This document shows, piece after piece, positions 1 to 12,677 of a stretch of DNA of 64,000 nucleotides. The notes under the pieces are model-generated. The model was given only the letters and a program-made list of their open reading frames with translations. It ran no database searches and had not been told where the DNA came from. Each line of letters opens with the position of its first letter. The first letter of the stretch is position 1. This DNA comes from Seminavis robusta (lineage: Eukaryota > Bacillariophyta > Bacillariophyceae > Naviculales > Naviculaceae): NCBI GenBank assembly GCA_903772945.1, contig CAICTM010000052.1, positions 1 through 64,000 on the forward strand, in the 5' to 3' direction. A program made the position numbers and the translations under genes.

Positions 1-3000
1 CCAGGAACTGCTTTGAGGTGTGAGTGCATTGAAGAACGTTGTAAGATGTGCAAAGTCCCTTTCCCTTCAAGGCTGGCCAATTTCTTTGTCCATTGCTGCC
101 AGAAATGGTCTGCATGCGGTCCACCAGAGATTCCTTCAGAGAGGGGAGATCAGGGTCTTTGGAAATTTTGGCCTTGAGGTCCAGTGGGCTTTGAAGAATT
201 GCAGGATGAAATGATTCCTGGTTGTTGGTCAAAGGTGAATAACCATTCACCTGAGATTGCATCATGTGCCAGAAATTGGAGTAAACTCCAAAGGTCAAAG
301 CTAAAGCACAACTCAGCAGGGATGAAGTACGCGCATTTGTCTTCAACTTTGGGTCCATTTTCAGAGTCTCAGGCTTCTTGCTGTGGGCTGTTCTACTTGG
401 ATTACGACGAGGGGGAGAGATTGGCTCGATATGGACATCAGTGGTGGGAGTGCTGATGTGGGAGGCTCCCTGTCCCAAGAAAAGGGTAAATTTTGAGTCT
501 GGAGTGGTGGCAGACGATCTGGAATCTCCCTGTGTGAAAACCTGGGGCTGTGCTGGAGACGGAGCTTAAAAATGAAGATCATCCCTCTTATCTTTGCTCT
601 TGTCATCCTGCCATAATTTCTCCCATGTCGAAGCTTCTGAAGATGAGATCGGTGCTGGTTGATGGCCTTTTCCTCTGGAGTAAGCCACTCGTCTGCTAAT
701 GGAGGTGGAGTGTCCTCATCAAATAGAGTCTCGAAGCGTTGGAAGATGCACATGTTGGTCCACTCTAGAGGTGGTTGATCTTCTGAAGAGTAAACTGTCT
801 CAAACCAATCATCATAGACAAGATGGTACTGAGGGGAAAGGTATCCGGTTGTAAAGGTTGCGGATCAGGCCAACATTTCTGAATGGACAGGTGAGGTGCC
901 AACATATTGTCCTCTCCTCGATCTGGGCTGCCATTTTGGAATCTTTCCTCCTTCACTGGTAAGCCGGAGTTCCAAAAAACATATGCAGGGGATCCCCATG
1001 GATGGGCATTCCTGATGACTTGACCATCCATGACAGTTCTGGAAAATATCTCATGGGGAGCAATGCCCAGTAACTGAATTCGTAGTGTTGTTGTAAAGGT
1101 GTGCTGCGTGAGAGACTGCCAAGGGCCAAAGGATTCATCATCAACTTCGTGCCATAGAAGTGCAGCATGGATCATCATTGTTCTAGCTATTGGTTACTTA
1201 CAATTCTAATGGCTCCCTCAAAACCCCATTCTGCCCATTTGGCACCGGTCGCAGAATTTTATAATTGATTGATGGTGGTCCCTAAGAGTTCGGACCATTA
1301 CTGCTTGGCTTTTGGTAGATCCATTGCCAATGTGATTGACTGAACCACACGCTCGCATGTTCGACGAACCCATCGCTCGTATGCTTCCTTGGCCATGAAA
1401 GAATCAGAAGCATTAATGTAACCTTGGTGTGGGCAAAGAAGCAGCTCGATGCAGCATCACAAAATATTGGAAGTTCCACAGAATTTATTGCTTCTTGTTC
1501 TCTTCCAGCGAGTGATGCAACAATCTACACTCTGACTATTGACTCCAATTGATCAACTAAAGTTGTCATACCCCGCTCCAATTGTTCTTTTGAGCGCTCC
1601 CTGTTTGTCGGGAGCTTCTTGGTGACAGTGTGTTGATCATGTTGCCTTACTTGTTTCCATATTGACAAGCGGCACACTTTAGGATGCTCCCCACCTTGCT
1701 TAAACAAGACCGAGACCCTTCTTGTCTAAGAAACATCCCCAACCCAAGAGATTGAACATGGGAAAAGACAGATGTCACCAACTATGTATGCCATTGGCAG
1801 CCAGATTTTGTCAAAAATAAGAAAGGTTCTCGTTGTTGGTATTAGAACTGAAGTCATTGCTGTGTAGAGAAGAGAGTGCCTTTCCCTTGTGGAACAGAGT
1901 AAGTCGTGGGTAGAAAACTGAGTCAAACTTCATTTGTAACATTTTCTTTCCTCCGTATTGCATTCAGCATGGTCGTGGTAGACTTGAAGTGATCGCTTAG
2001 TTTGCATGTTTTTGGGTCAAGTCCTTGAGTGGGACAAGAAAGTTGAGGGCTTAGTAGTCTGTTTGAAGATCAGGATGAATAAGGACCTGCTCCCGAAATG
2101 ACACAACATTTGCTTGCTCATCAAAGTCTCCCAATCAGTAGTGCGATGTACTCATGCTCAGACCTCCAGCGATACCTCCTAGGATAATTGGTTCGGAAAG
2201 CTTTCTATAGAAATTGGGTCAACATCACTGAAAGTATTGGTGCAAGAATAGGAACATCCACTATCAACAATAGCACTGAAGACATATGGGCAATAAGAAG
2301 TGACTTGTGCAAAGGATTCATTAGAAGATTGGATGCGTTGTTGGAGAGCCAGCATGTGTGGTGCCGTGAACTGTGTCTTCAGTTCTCCCTGCATTGATCG
2401 ATAGCTTCGAAGCTGTTTTCTAAAGGCAAGATCACTGGAGAGCTGGAATGACTGCGCCCCAGCGACTGAGTTCCCAATGACTCCAAGGAGGCCCATCAGC
2501 TTGTATCTTGACAGGTTCTGTTGGCCCGACATTTGCGAGGAAGCCTGGTTGGAGTTGAGGGTTGAGAAGAGACGACATAGGTGTCCTAAGAGTTAATTTA
2601 TGCTTTAAGAAGAGACATCGGTGTACACAGGTCGAAGAAATCATTTTGGGAATGGACAAGTATGAGTCTGGGTCTGGATCCGGATCAAAATGTTTTGGCC
2701 GATGAAGCGTGGAAGAACAAGTTGGTGATGCAAGAGAGCCACTGAAGAATGGTATAACCTTTGAACTTTAGAAGCAAGTTGTAAAACCAAAGAAAGACAA
2801 ACACACATCCGCACCCGGAGACATAGTCCAATGAGGATATGGTGGGAAAGATATGGGAGCAGAGCAACATCACCATTTTAGCGGTGAGACTGAAGAAAGG
2901 TTGCTCCCTCCAAGATCAGGGCTGGAATTCGAAGTGTATTTGATAAATTCTGTTAGAGACTCATTTCTCCCTCCAATACATGAGAAGAATAGACCCGAGA

Positions 3001-5755
3001 TAGAAAGGCAAAAATGGGGCAAAAGAATAGGCAATGAGAAACACTGTTGCCAAGTGTGTTATTCTGCCGAAGCATCACATGAAAGCCCCATTGAGGTAGC
3101 TGAAGAGAGCGAGGTCTCATCAGAACTGAGATCTACTGCTGCCATGTTGACCTGCATGGAATCAAATCATACCCAACATTGGGACTGGCGTGTATAAACT
3201 CATCAGTGGCTAGAACAGGGACATCAGCAGCGAATATAGGTAATCCTATGGTGGAAGAAGCAAGGTGCCACCAGCAGATTGGAGCCGAAGCTGGAGCAGC
3301 TGGTGGTGGAGTATCATTGCCACCAGAAGAGGGTGCCTTGTAAGGAAACTTGCGGAACCCACGATGTTCACTGGTGAAATGAGCACTGGTGCCTTTGGAG
3401 AACCTTCCACAGTTGCGACAGTATTTAGCAACTACCTTCCCATCAACAGAAATGGTGTGTTGGGCATCATCGGGAATGTTCTCCCTTGGAGGCATGGAAG
3501 CAAGCTTGTCTTTATAAGAGTTGTGAGTTGGAATTGGTTTCAGCACTCAACCGTTGTCTGGGAGCACCTCGCTTGGGACATGCTGGATCGTTTCTATGAT
3601 GATCAGTAGCTCCACAATCAAAGCAGGCGCCTCCACGAGGACGGGTACCGCCACTGGCTGACCCACTGTTACGATCCTGGTGAGACTCCAACTTTTGCCT
3701 CAACTGCTTTGTCAATTGCTGCCTGGAAGGCTTTGGCCTGGGATCCTTGGATCCAAGATGTTGGCAGGCTCATAGTTTTCTGGTTGATAGGACCCGATAG
3801 AGGGCATCCAAGTCATCAAAGTGTCGAGTGCTTCCAATTGTTTGTTCCCATAGTGTCTATCAAATCCGTTGATGTCACTCTTGACAACAGCTCATGGACT
3901 TTGGATCGAAAGTATGGACAACCACACCAAGAGACCTCCTCAAAGATGTGCTGGTTAGTTCAGGCATGGGATCACTTGACATAAAGTTTAATCGAATCTC
4001 CTTGATGATCTTGCTTGCATCGACAACATACATGGAAACATTCTCCCCAGGAACTTGGTGATGTCCAAGTGAAGTAGTTTGGCTTTGAGGGTTTCAATCT
4101 TACTGAGAGAAGGTCTGTATATTTTCTGCAGAAGAGCCAAGAGAAGTGGGGCCCATTGTGTTTGGTTCTAGGAACATATGATTTCAATTCTTCCTGGAGT
4201 GCATCAGTGCAAGAGTTCAAGACAGCCTTCCCGACCAGGCAAGGTTGGTTAGATCATACTGGCAAACAGGAAGTTGCTGCAGATCCCCATTGGCATCGAT
4301 GAGTCTGACCCCATTGACTGTGAGGTCCTGATGCCATTTTTCCATCATAGACTCTGAAACCTGTCCAGGAGCAGTGAACATGTTGATTTTATTAATAGTG
4401 TAGTATTAAGGTCTCCAACAACAAGTGGAAGAACCCTTCCATTCCATGCTCTGTCATCATACTTCAAAGGCGATAAGAGAGGCTAGCACATGAGACCAGA
4501 AGCATGGACTCAGTCAGAGTGGAGAATAGTAGACTGTGGAATCCTTCAGTCCTTCTTGCATGCCAATTCGATAGGCTGGAGTGTGTGTGATGTTTCAGAT
4601 GGTCGTCACCATGGAAACCCCTGAGGCATAGGGTGCTTTGAGGTTCCTTTCCCAGTCCATCTGAGCCAGATCCTGTCAGGCTCCAGTGTGGTTGATACCT
4701 CAAGCCGAGGGACTTCTGTAAGCTTGGTCTTTTCCTTGGATTTCCCAATGTGCTGGGAGCTCCTGGAACTGAACTGCGGTCAATGGTGCTGCAGTCATGG
4801 TTGGAGGATCAGATGTGGGATGATTGGATCAGATTCAAAGAAGGCTTGTCTGAAGCCTTGTGGACTGAACAAGATGCTGATGCTGGCGCTGTGTGAAGAT
4901 GAGATGCTGAGGCAGAGGAAGCTCGTCAAGGTCCATCAAGTGAAAATCAACAAGAGGCAAAGGCAATGATAGGAGGAGAGGCAACAGGAGCGGCAACAAG
5001 AGCAGTCCGGTGGATATCCAGTCAATCGAGTCAATCGAGATGGAATTTATGAGCTTCCAACAGTTCGGCGAATTTCGTGTCGTTGAATTACAGCTCGGCG
5101 AATCGGTTGAGCTGTTATCTTTCGTGTCGACAACTGCAAGCGAGTTCTCGTCGTTTGAATCTTTCGCTTGAACAACAACAACAACAACTGCAAGCCAGTT
5201 CAAACGACCAATGCCGGTCCTGGGTAAACAGAGACCAACAGCCACACGAACAACAACTGAACGGAGCGATCGATCGCTCGTGTTGTTGTTCTCGTAGGAT
5301 CTCGAGGTGTGCGTCTCCGTCGAGTAATGAAAAAGTGAGGAGTTTTCTTCGAAGACATAAGATGCATGACTCAGGCAGTTAAACCGATAATATCGGGTAA
5401 TAAGATGACTCAAGGATGACACACAAGCCGAGCCTTATTATTGCAGACGGAGCTCATTTTTCGAAATTCTGTTAACTTCTCGATCGCGACCTCTGTTAAT
5501 CGGCCGATCGATCATCCATGCTGAAGCTGAGCATGGGAGGCGCTGAGATGGCCTGACTTTACCGGTGATAGAGAAACAGTAGTAGCAGTAGAATTAGCAG
5601 TCTTAGTAGCGGCTTCTTTAGCGCTTGGCTGATAGTAAAAGGTGACTCCCATAGGAGTCCAGGGTCCTATCGCGATTTCGATCAACGACAGGATGAAAGG
5701 TGGACTCCTGTAGGAGTCCATGGTTGCGATTGCTTACGGCGAATCAACAACAACA
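1..5755 (-). mobile_element. Copia-like LTR retroelement fossil (5' portion)
   Basis: Remains of a Ty1/Copia-type element of the diatom kind, reading right to left and running off the left edge of the window. Parts in element order: one LTR (5,281-5,755), a leader, a gag region starting near 4,800 with Cys/His zinc-finger motifs around 3,100-3,700, an aspartic protease motif (DSG) near 2,270, an integrase region whose C-terminal end carries the HPWG motif of diatom Copia elements near 1,000, and a linker before reverse transcriptase, which would lie outside the window. The coding frame is interrupted many times, on the order of ten or more, so the element is broken and probably old. Age cannot be set from LTR divergence because only one LTR is visible. 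Confidence 0.8.
5281..5755 (-). repeat. Candidate 5' LTR of the Copia-like fossil
   Basis: On the minus strand this 475-bp stretch begins TGTTGTTGTT and ends AACAACAACA, the TG...CA inverted ends expected of a Copia LTR. It sits where a 5' LTR should lie relative to the gag region. The bases just outside the right end (ATGTT) could be one copy of the target duplication; its partner is off the window. The LTR contains several perfect inverted repeats, including GGACTCCT/AGGAGTCC near 5,702-5,719 and CCATGCT/AGCATGG near 5,517-5,537. The ends are inferred from sequence form only, without the second LTR for comparison. Confidence 0.55.
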
Positions 5756-6739
5756 ATGTTAGCAAGGGATTGCTTGCGAGCGAATCCAGGGAATTAAGTT
5801 GCAATAAGGGAAGGACTACCGATGAAGATAATGAGAGGAAACTCAGGACTCTGCATCAAGGGATAGCTCATTCCATTGACAACCATAAGGATAGACATAT
5901 AAGAATAAGAATGAGTAACATCTCATAACCTCGCATGCTACCATGCGACAATACCATTTGTGTACTGATTAATCTAACGATCTAAGAGATGTAAAGTTTG
6001 TATTTCCAAATAAGTGAGCAGTTATTGATTATTTTCTAGAATAAGCCTGCTAATTGTAAAGCTGTAAAGCTGAATTGTAAGCTGTATCCCGTCGCACTAG
6101 AGCTCTACTACTGGCTAGCTAGAGGATAGCCTCAGTAACAGCTATCCACTACATGTATTGACGAGCCACTGCCTGCATTGCTCAAGGTGTGTGTCAAGTC
6201 TTGGCTGTGGGGATAGAGGAAGCAGTGTCGATTCGGTACCGGTAGAGGAAGCAGTGTCGATACCGGTAGAGGAAGGAAGGAGTGCCGATAGAGGTAGGCA
6301 GAGGTGCTTCGAACGATAGAGGTGCTTCGAAACATAGAGGTACGAAGTATGTCATACTAGTATGTATCCAAGAGGAGTGTGGATAGAGGTGCCGATCATG
6401 TGCTTCGAGACCTCCAGCTTTTCACTCGATAGACCACGGTACGGGTTCAGTACGATCCTACGTAGGTTCAGTACCAGAGGCTACGTGTGACGTCATATGG
6501 TCTTAATCTGCAGAGAAAAAGAATTCGCTGTGGATTGGCTGAAATCTTCAACCGCTGGTAACTCCTCTTCTTTAGAAGTACACTATGAGGTTGGGAATTT
6601 TGTGGCATACTCAAGTACATGTGTTCTCTCGATTCCCTGCTTTAATAGTACTATGTTCGATATACAGCCCTGAAGAGAATATTCCGCGAAACGGTCGGTC
6701 TTTTAAAATGCGCAGATCACTCTATTCTTTGCTTGTGAT
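5756..6739. other. Intergenic stretch with degenerate tandem repeats
   Basis: No convincing gene. Between about 6,211 and 6,350 there is a decayed tandem array of units of roughly 20-30 bp built on GATAGAGGAAGCAGTGTCGA and GATAGAGGTGCTTCGAA, interspersed with ACCGGT palindromes. The right part is the 3' flank of the receptor cyclase gene. Confidence 0.5.
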
Positions 6740-9700
6740 CTAAACCTCCACAAATTGGTCCGGATCGTAGCCTGCATCGACCCAAATTTTACGACTCACA
6801 TCATCCAATTCAAGCAAGGAAGGCTGGCTGCCCGCCTTGGGTTCGTCATTAAACAACGACATATCGTCGCTACTATCTTCTGCATCAAAAATTGACATTT
6901 GCCCGCTCTTCTCTTCTTCGATCACTTCAAATTTCCGCTTATCAATTCCATCAGCACCAAGAGGGGCTTCTTCAGCTGGGACCTCCTCATAATCCCCAGA
7001 GGCTCCCCCAACAACCCAATAGGTGTGCATGTCCCCTTTGCCCTTGATCTCAATGTTACCACGAGAAGTCAATCTCATGCCTGGGCATTGCTTCTTCAAT
7101 AGATCAGCAGCCGACTTGGAGCAGTGAATGCGTCCAGGCTTTGAGTTCGATTCCATCCTGCTGGCTACGTTCACCGAATCTCCAAACAAGCAGTATCTTG
7201 GGTTCCGGTTACCAACGACATCCTGCAAAAGAGATGGTTTAGTTGAGGGAGAGACCAAAGGTTTAGGATATAGCATTGTAGCAATGCAAAAGCATAAAAC
7301 ACTAGAAAGGCTTACGGCCACGATAGGTCCACTATGGAATCCCACTCGAATGTTTACATAACCCTTTGTCAGGTCATCCGTGTCCTACATGGTGTGTGTG
7401 TGTATAAGGATTGTAGTATTAAGAGAGAGAGAGAGAGAGAGAAACTGTTTAGAATTGCACTGAAGCATAAACACAATAGCAATAAGCATCAGGAAGGCTT
7501 AGACTTACAATAGCGGTTTGGTTGGCCGCGGCAATTGCTTCCACAGCAAACTCTGCAATGCGTTTGGCGTGGTCATTGGGCTGGTCCTTCACGAGGTTTG
7601 TTACAGCCATGTATGCATCTGTAATCAGCCAGAGAGGGAAACACATTATTAGATAAATAAGCAAGGAAGATTAAAAAGGGTGATAGCCAATTCTCTTATG
7701 AAACTCACCGCCAATGGTCTCCACTTTGTAAAGATCATGTTTGTGGGAAAGATCATCCAAGGCATGATAGAGGCGGTCAAGCATATCAGCGATCTTTCTT
7801 GGGGGTAAGGTGGACGAGATGGTTGTGAATCCCACAATGTCAGAGAAGAAAATGGTCACACAATCTTTGTGCTCCGCTTCAACCTGCTTGCCCTCTTCAA
7901 GTGCTTTTGCAATGTGAGCAGGGAAGATATCATAAAGGGAGATGTTCATGGCATTTTGAGCAACTTTTCGAGTCTGAGAGGGTTCTACTGTCTTAGCATC
8001 AGCCCTTTTCAAGCGTTGATCCAACTCATCAAAGCTGGGCCGCTGCGAAGGATCATCAGCAAGACAGTCATTCAGAAGTGCTTTCACTTGAGGAGGCATG
8101 TCAGCAGGGACCTCAGGTCGTTTTTGAATCTTTTTATCTGCCACCATTTTCAAAACCTCACTTGGGTTCTCTCCTAAATAAGGGTCTTTCCTGCTGTATA
8201 CTTCTGCAAGGATGACCCCAAATGCATATACATCCGACGCTGTTGTATTTGTTGACTCTCCGCGTAGTAATTCAGGAGCCATCCAATACGGAGTTCCACA
8301 GGCCCCCATCGCTTTCTTTTGAGAGAGCCCAAAATCTGCTACTTTGGCATGGAAGCGCTGGTCAACTAGAATGTTGGCCGCCTTGAGATCACCTATTAAG
8401 AAAAATGACGATGACAGTTAGTGCACACAGAACTGTTTGAGTTTCAAAAGCAGAATAACAAACCCCAAGCAAGTTTGCAAGAAAGTTCACAGCACTGCTG
8501 TTATATTTCAAAAAATACCGTACATACCATGAATGACTTGCGGGTTAGCTGCATGAAGGAAACGGACGCCTTGTGAAATGTCTCGTAGGATTGGAAGCAG
8601 AAGCTCACCCTCAATGATCATGGAAGGATGTTGCAATAGGTCATAGAGCGATCGATGTTCCATATATTCCATGACAAGCATAGGTTCTGAGTTTTTGCTG
8701 ATAACAGCACCCATTACCGTGGTAATGCAGGGGTGGCGGAGCTGAAAGAGGTTGTGCAGTTGAAAAGGCATGCAGCGTGAGCACAGTTCAGTTGCCAGCC
8801 AGTTGCACCTAGAAGGATGAAACGAGGCATGCTCTTCGGTGCCGAAAGCAGGACCAGGAAGCTTCTTACTTTTGACAAGTGGCGCATTTCTTTGAGGAAA
8901 TCGCTTTTCAGCTTAGCATAATCTTGATCACCGGAACTCTTTTTCTTCTTGTTGAAGAACAGATGTGTGGATTCACTCCCCGATTTCATCATGGTGCTGG
9001 CAGTGCCGTTATTGACGCTGGAAAGCATATCTACCGATCCGTTCACACTGCCAGTACCACTAGTAGAACGCGTACCAGCTCCGTTCATTGAGCTGTTCAT
9101 GGAGTCTCGTGGTCCTCGGGATGCTTTTCCCTTGCTAGATTTTGGAGGGATAACTGCCATGGTGGGAGAGTGAAAACTGAGTTGAAAACCCCTTTGAAGG
9201 AAACAGACAATGGCACGATAGCACGCTCACCTCGTTTGACGGCAACACCAGTGCCTCGGTATGTTGCCTTCAACACAAGCCCAAAGGTACCCCGGCCAAG
9301 AATTTCTGAATAAAACAAGACAAGAAACGATAGGACCAAAATTTGACATGAGACACAAGCGACCTCGTGAATCATTGTTTGCTCTGAGCGCATGTGCACG
9401 TACCTGGCGGCTCATCGAATTCCAATTCGTCTGCTTTGACTTTCCAAACGGCATCACTAAGCCTTCGCTTGTGCTCAATGTACCAATAAATCCCAAGAGC
9501 GATGACAATGATGACAGCAACAGAAACGGCAATGACAATACCCAGATTCGAGCCACTTTCATCATCGGGGATCTCGACATCAATGAAAACAGTTGTTTCT
9601 CGAAGGCCGTCGCTTAGACCCTCGGTAAAAGCGGCATCACATGATGAGACAATGTTGTTGACAACCAGTGACACCGATTTGGCCCTGGCGTCAACGTTGG

Positions 9701-12677
9701 AAACTTGCACAACGACGGTTGCAGTGGAGTTTGCGTCGTACAGCACCACCCGTGGCGGCAAGAAGGTTGCCTCGAGGTACGTGGAGGAATCAAGCTTTGG
9801 CTCTATCCAGACGGCCCCGCGCAAGGGTGAAGAACCGAGCCTTACGTGATACTCTGTTTCATAATTGTTGGAGGGGGTGACGACGAGATTTCTTTCATCC
9901 AAAATGACCTTTGCATTGTCGACGTCGTGACGTGTTCTTGGAGGCAAGCCACTCACCCAACCGGGAATGGTCTGATTTTCATCCGCATACTTTAATTAAA
10001 TTCCAATGAAATCCAATCAAAACGAAACGAAAAAGAAAAAAGACACATGAGTTCATTAGGTCTTCATGCATTCATGCACAACAAAGATTATATTCGAGTA
10101 ACTTACGTGGTCCGCCTCACAGCAAATCGTGTGTGGTTCTCCTCCCGTGCCATTGTTTACCAATAGGTAGCAGATGGGGTTTGCGTTTGGCAATCGGTCG
10201 TCGTAGGAGAAATAGTTGCATGCACTGGATGTTGTACAATACTCGGCGCACTTTTCTAGACTTTCGGAAGCTTCCGCCATGAACTCTGACCCTGGCTGTA
10301 GCTTTCGGTAAGGAGTGGCCTCCCAGAACTCGATGAAAGGAAGATAGGTAGCATCCATGCCAAGCCTCGGCGCTTCCATTTCGCAAAATGTCAAGCCTGC
10401 AGTGGGTGTCGTAAGACTAACCTCCTGGCCTGGCGTACAACAAATATCATCGTACAATCCGGACGGATCTGCGATAACGTTGCTTAGGTCGAGCGCTTGC
10501 TGATCTGTCCCTTGTTCAAAGTGTACGGCCGAAAGCGTGGACATGTCATTGATGCCCTCCAGTGAAATATGCCGCATCTCCTTGGGTAGCCATAGTTCTT
10601 GAAGGCTGTCTCGAAGCGAACTCAAAGCACCTTGACCCAAGACGACAATGTTTGGATTGTCAGTCAAATCGAGAGTTTTCGGCGCCCAATCTTGATTGTT
10701 GAATGTCTTTGGAATGATGGTAAGGTTCCGACCTCTGCAGTCAATGGTTTGATCGGCTTGTCGACAATCACATCGGTCACAGAAATCTCCGCGACGGTGG
10801 GCATCGTCCATCCAAAATACGGTGAAGTGTGACAAGAGCGTGTCGGCTTTGGCAATTCCGACAGTCTCGGCATCCAAGTAGGATGCCACAAAACAATCTC
10901 GAGCTGTGGAAAGGGCATAGAGGCAGGTCTCATCTTCGTAACAGAGCTGGCAACACTGATTTCCATGGAATTCGACTCGTTTCAAAGCGGGAGACGTTTC
11001 ATCGAGATACAAGGACGGCTCCATGACACATGTTCCGTCGTTACTGGCTCCAAAGGTTTCGTTGTATACGACGTTTACGGCTGACATGTTGAATACGTCA
11101 ATCGCTCCGGAAAAGACATCGTACATTTCCCCGAGTGAATCGACGTTGAATTCGAGAGTGACTCCCTTGACAATTGCCGGGTCCATACGTCTGTCTCCCA
11201 AAGCTCCGGTCCATCCTGTCAGCCAAAAGGGTTGTCCCGGTTCCGTGTCTGCGACGAGTGGGACATACATTTCACCATAGCCATCGTTGGTGACGTTATC
11301 ATCGAGGACGTAATGGAACGAGTACCAGCGTTCGTGTCCCCAATAATCTTGTCCACAATCCTCTGCGACACAACTACTTCCTTCGGTCATGATGATTCTG
11401 AAATGCGTGCGTCGCTTTTTGACTTGTGCTCGTTTGCAGTGATAACTGAGATGCCAGTCGGTGGCTCCAGTCAAATTGTAATAGGCAGACCCCGGAGCGA
11501 CATATGTGAATCCCATGTATCCCCCCCAATTTTCGACCATTTGTGTGGTCCAATTGAAACTGACAACCCCGTCATTCATTTCGACGTGAGTGTTTTGTTC
11601 CGATATCTCTGACTGGTAGAATTCTTGAATCCACATGGACTCGTTTACAGCCACATCCCAAGGAATGTTTTTGTCTTGATGAAGAGGAGCTCCCAACAAG
11701 TCTCCTCCACCGATACAAGCGAGTTGATCAAATAGCATGACCAAGTGGGAGTCTTGGTCTAGCGCTAGTTGGACTGTGTCTTGTTGAAAGAAATCTCCTG
11801 CCACGGCCAATTCGAGTTTCCAACCTCTCAATCTCTTTAAATTCAAGTCCTGTCCCAACCCCCCTTTACTTGTCAACTGTAGATCGAGATCCTTTACAGG
11901 AACCCTTAATTCGGTCCAATCAGTGGAGGTATCCAAAGAAACTGTAAAGACTTGTGAGTAGTGTTGAAGATTCTTGCCCGCCTCTTGAATGTCGTCGTAC
12001 TGACAGAATCCTTGAGGAGTCGAATGTCCACAATGACTGTCATCTAAAAGAGTCAGCTTGAGGAGTCCCTGGGTAGCACCTGCACCTGCACCTTCACCAA
12101 GTCCTTCACCTTCTGAAGCTGCAGAACACGTGGAAGCAGGAGTCTCCGCGACTTTGTACCAAATGGAAACCCACTTGGCGCCAAAGCAATTGTGAGGCTC
12201 TTCCTGCTGAAGCCAGCCAAACGTCATTTCAAGGGCGGCAGGACTACTAGCACTAGTACTAGCACTACTACTAGTACTAGCAGCACTGTAGTCCACACGA
12301 AGCGCCGACTTGCCAAAGAGATTGTCCTTGCTGGTCACATTCAAGTCGATTTTCAAGTTCATGCCGTCGTTGTCCTTGTCCTTGTCCTTGTCATTGCCAT
12401 TGGTGACGTCATTGCCATTGTCTACATCTACATCTACTTCTACTTTGACGAGGTCTGAAAACCAACTTGCTTCGCCCAAGTTTTCAAAGGGCTCCAACAC
12501 ATACGAGATTTCAGGATCGCTCAACGCACTGATTGCTGCGGGATTCAAGTTGGGCCAAGCTGAAGTTGAAGCAGCAGCAGAAGCAGTGCTAGCAGAAGCA
12601 GCAGCACACCCCAATCCACCCAAGAGAAGAAACAACAGCGTACTATGCACACGTGTACTAGTACAAGGCATGATCAT
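6740..12677 (-). CDS. Receptor-type protein kinase / guanylate cyclase
   Basis: Nine exons (12677-10107, 9989-9404, 9305-9231, 9153-8870, 8741-8528, 8392-7709, 7618-7509, 7384-7316, 7222-6740) give 1,691 aa. Order: signal peptide (1-30); two beta-sandwich, carbohydrate-binding-like regions (about 70-540); a Cys-rich PAN/apple-like segment; a short leucine-rich stretch; a second PAN-like segment; one membrane helix near 1,010-1,030; TKL-type kinase; linker; class III cyclase. The kinase has GRGTFG, VAVK, HGDLKAAN (D1245) and DFG (1263), so it looks catalytically competent. The cyclase has both metal Asp (D1428 and the D of ETIGDAYM) plus the Glu and Cys (PRYCLFGD) that select GTP, and the catalytic Asn and Arg (VNVASR). 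Expected role: plasma-membrane receptor making cGMP. A Ser/Asn-rich insert of about 75 residues separates kinase strand beta-3 from helix C. Start is the first ATG; an ATG two codons on is equally good. Introns carry (GT)n and (GA)n runs near 7,390-7,440. Confidence 0.87.

Noticed and set aside
12240-12470. Tandem TACTAG- and CCTTGTC-type runs as a separate repeat element
   Set aside because: They lie in the coding sequence of the receptor N-terminus and encode Ser/Thr- and Asp/Lys-rich low-complexity segments.
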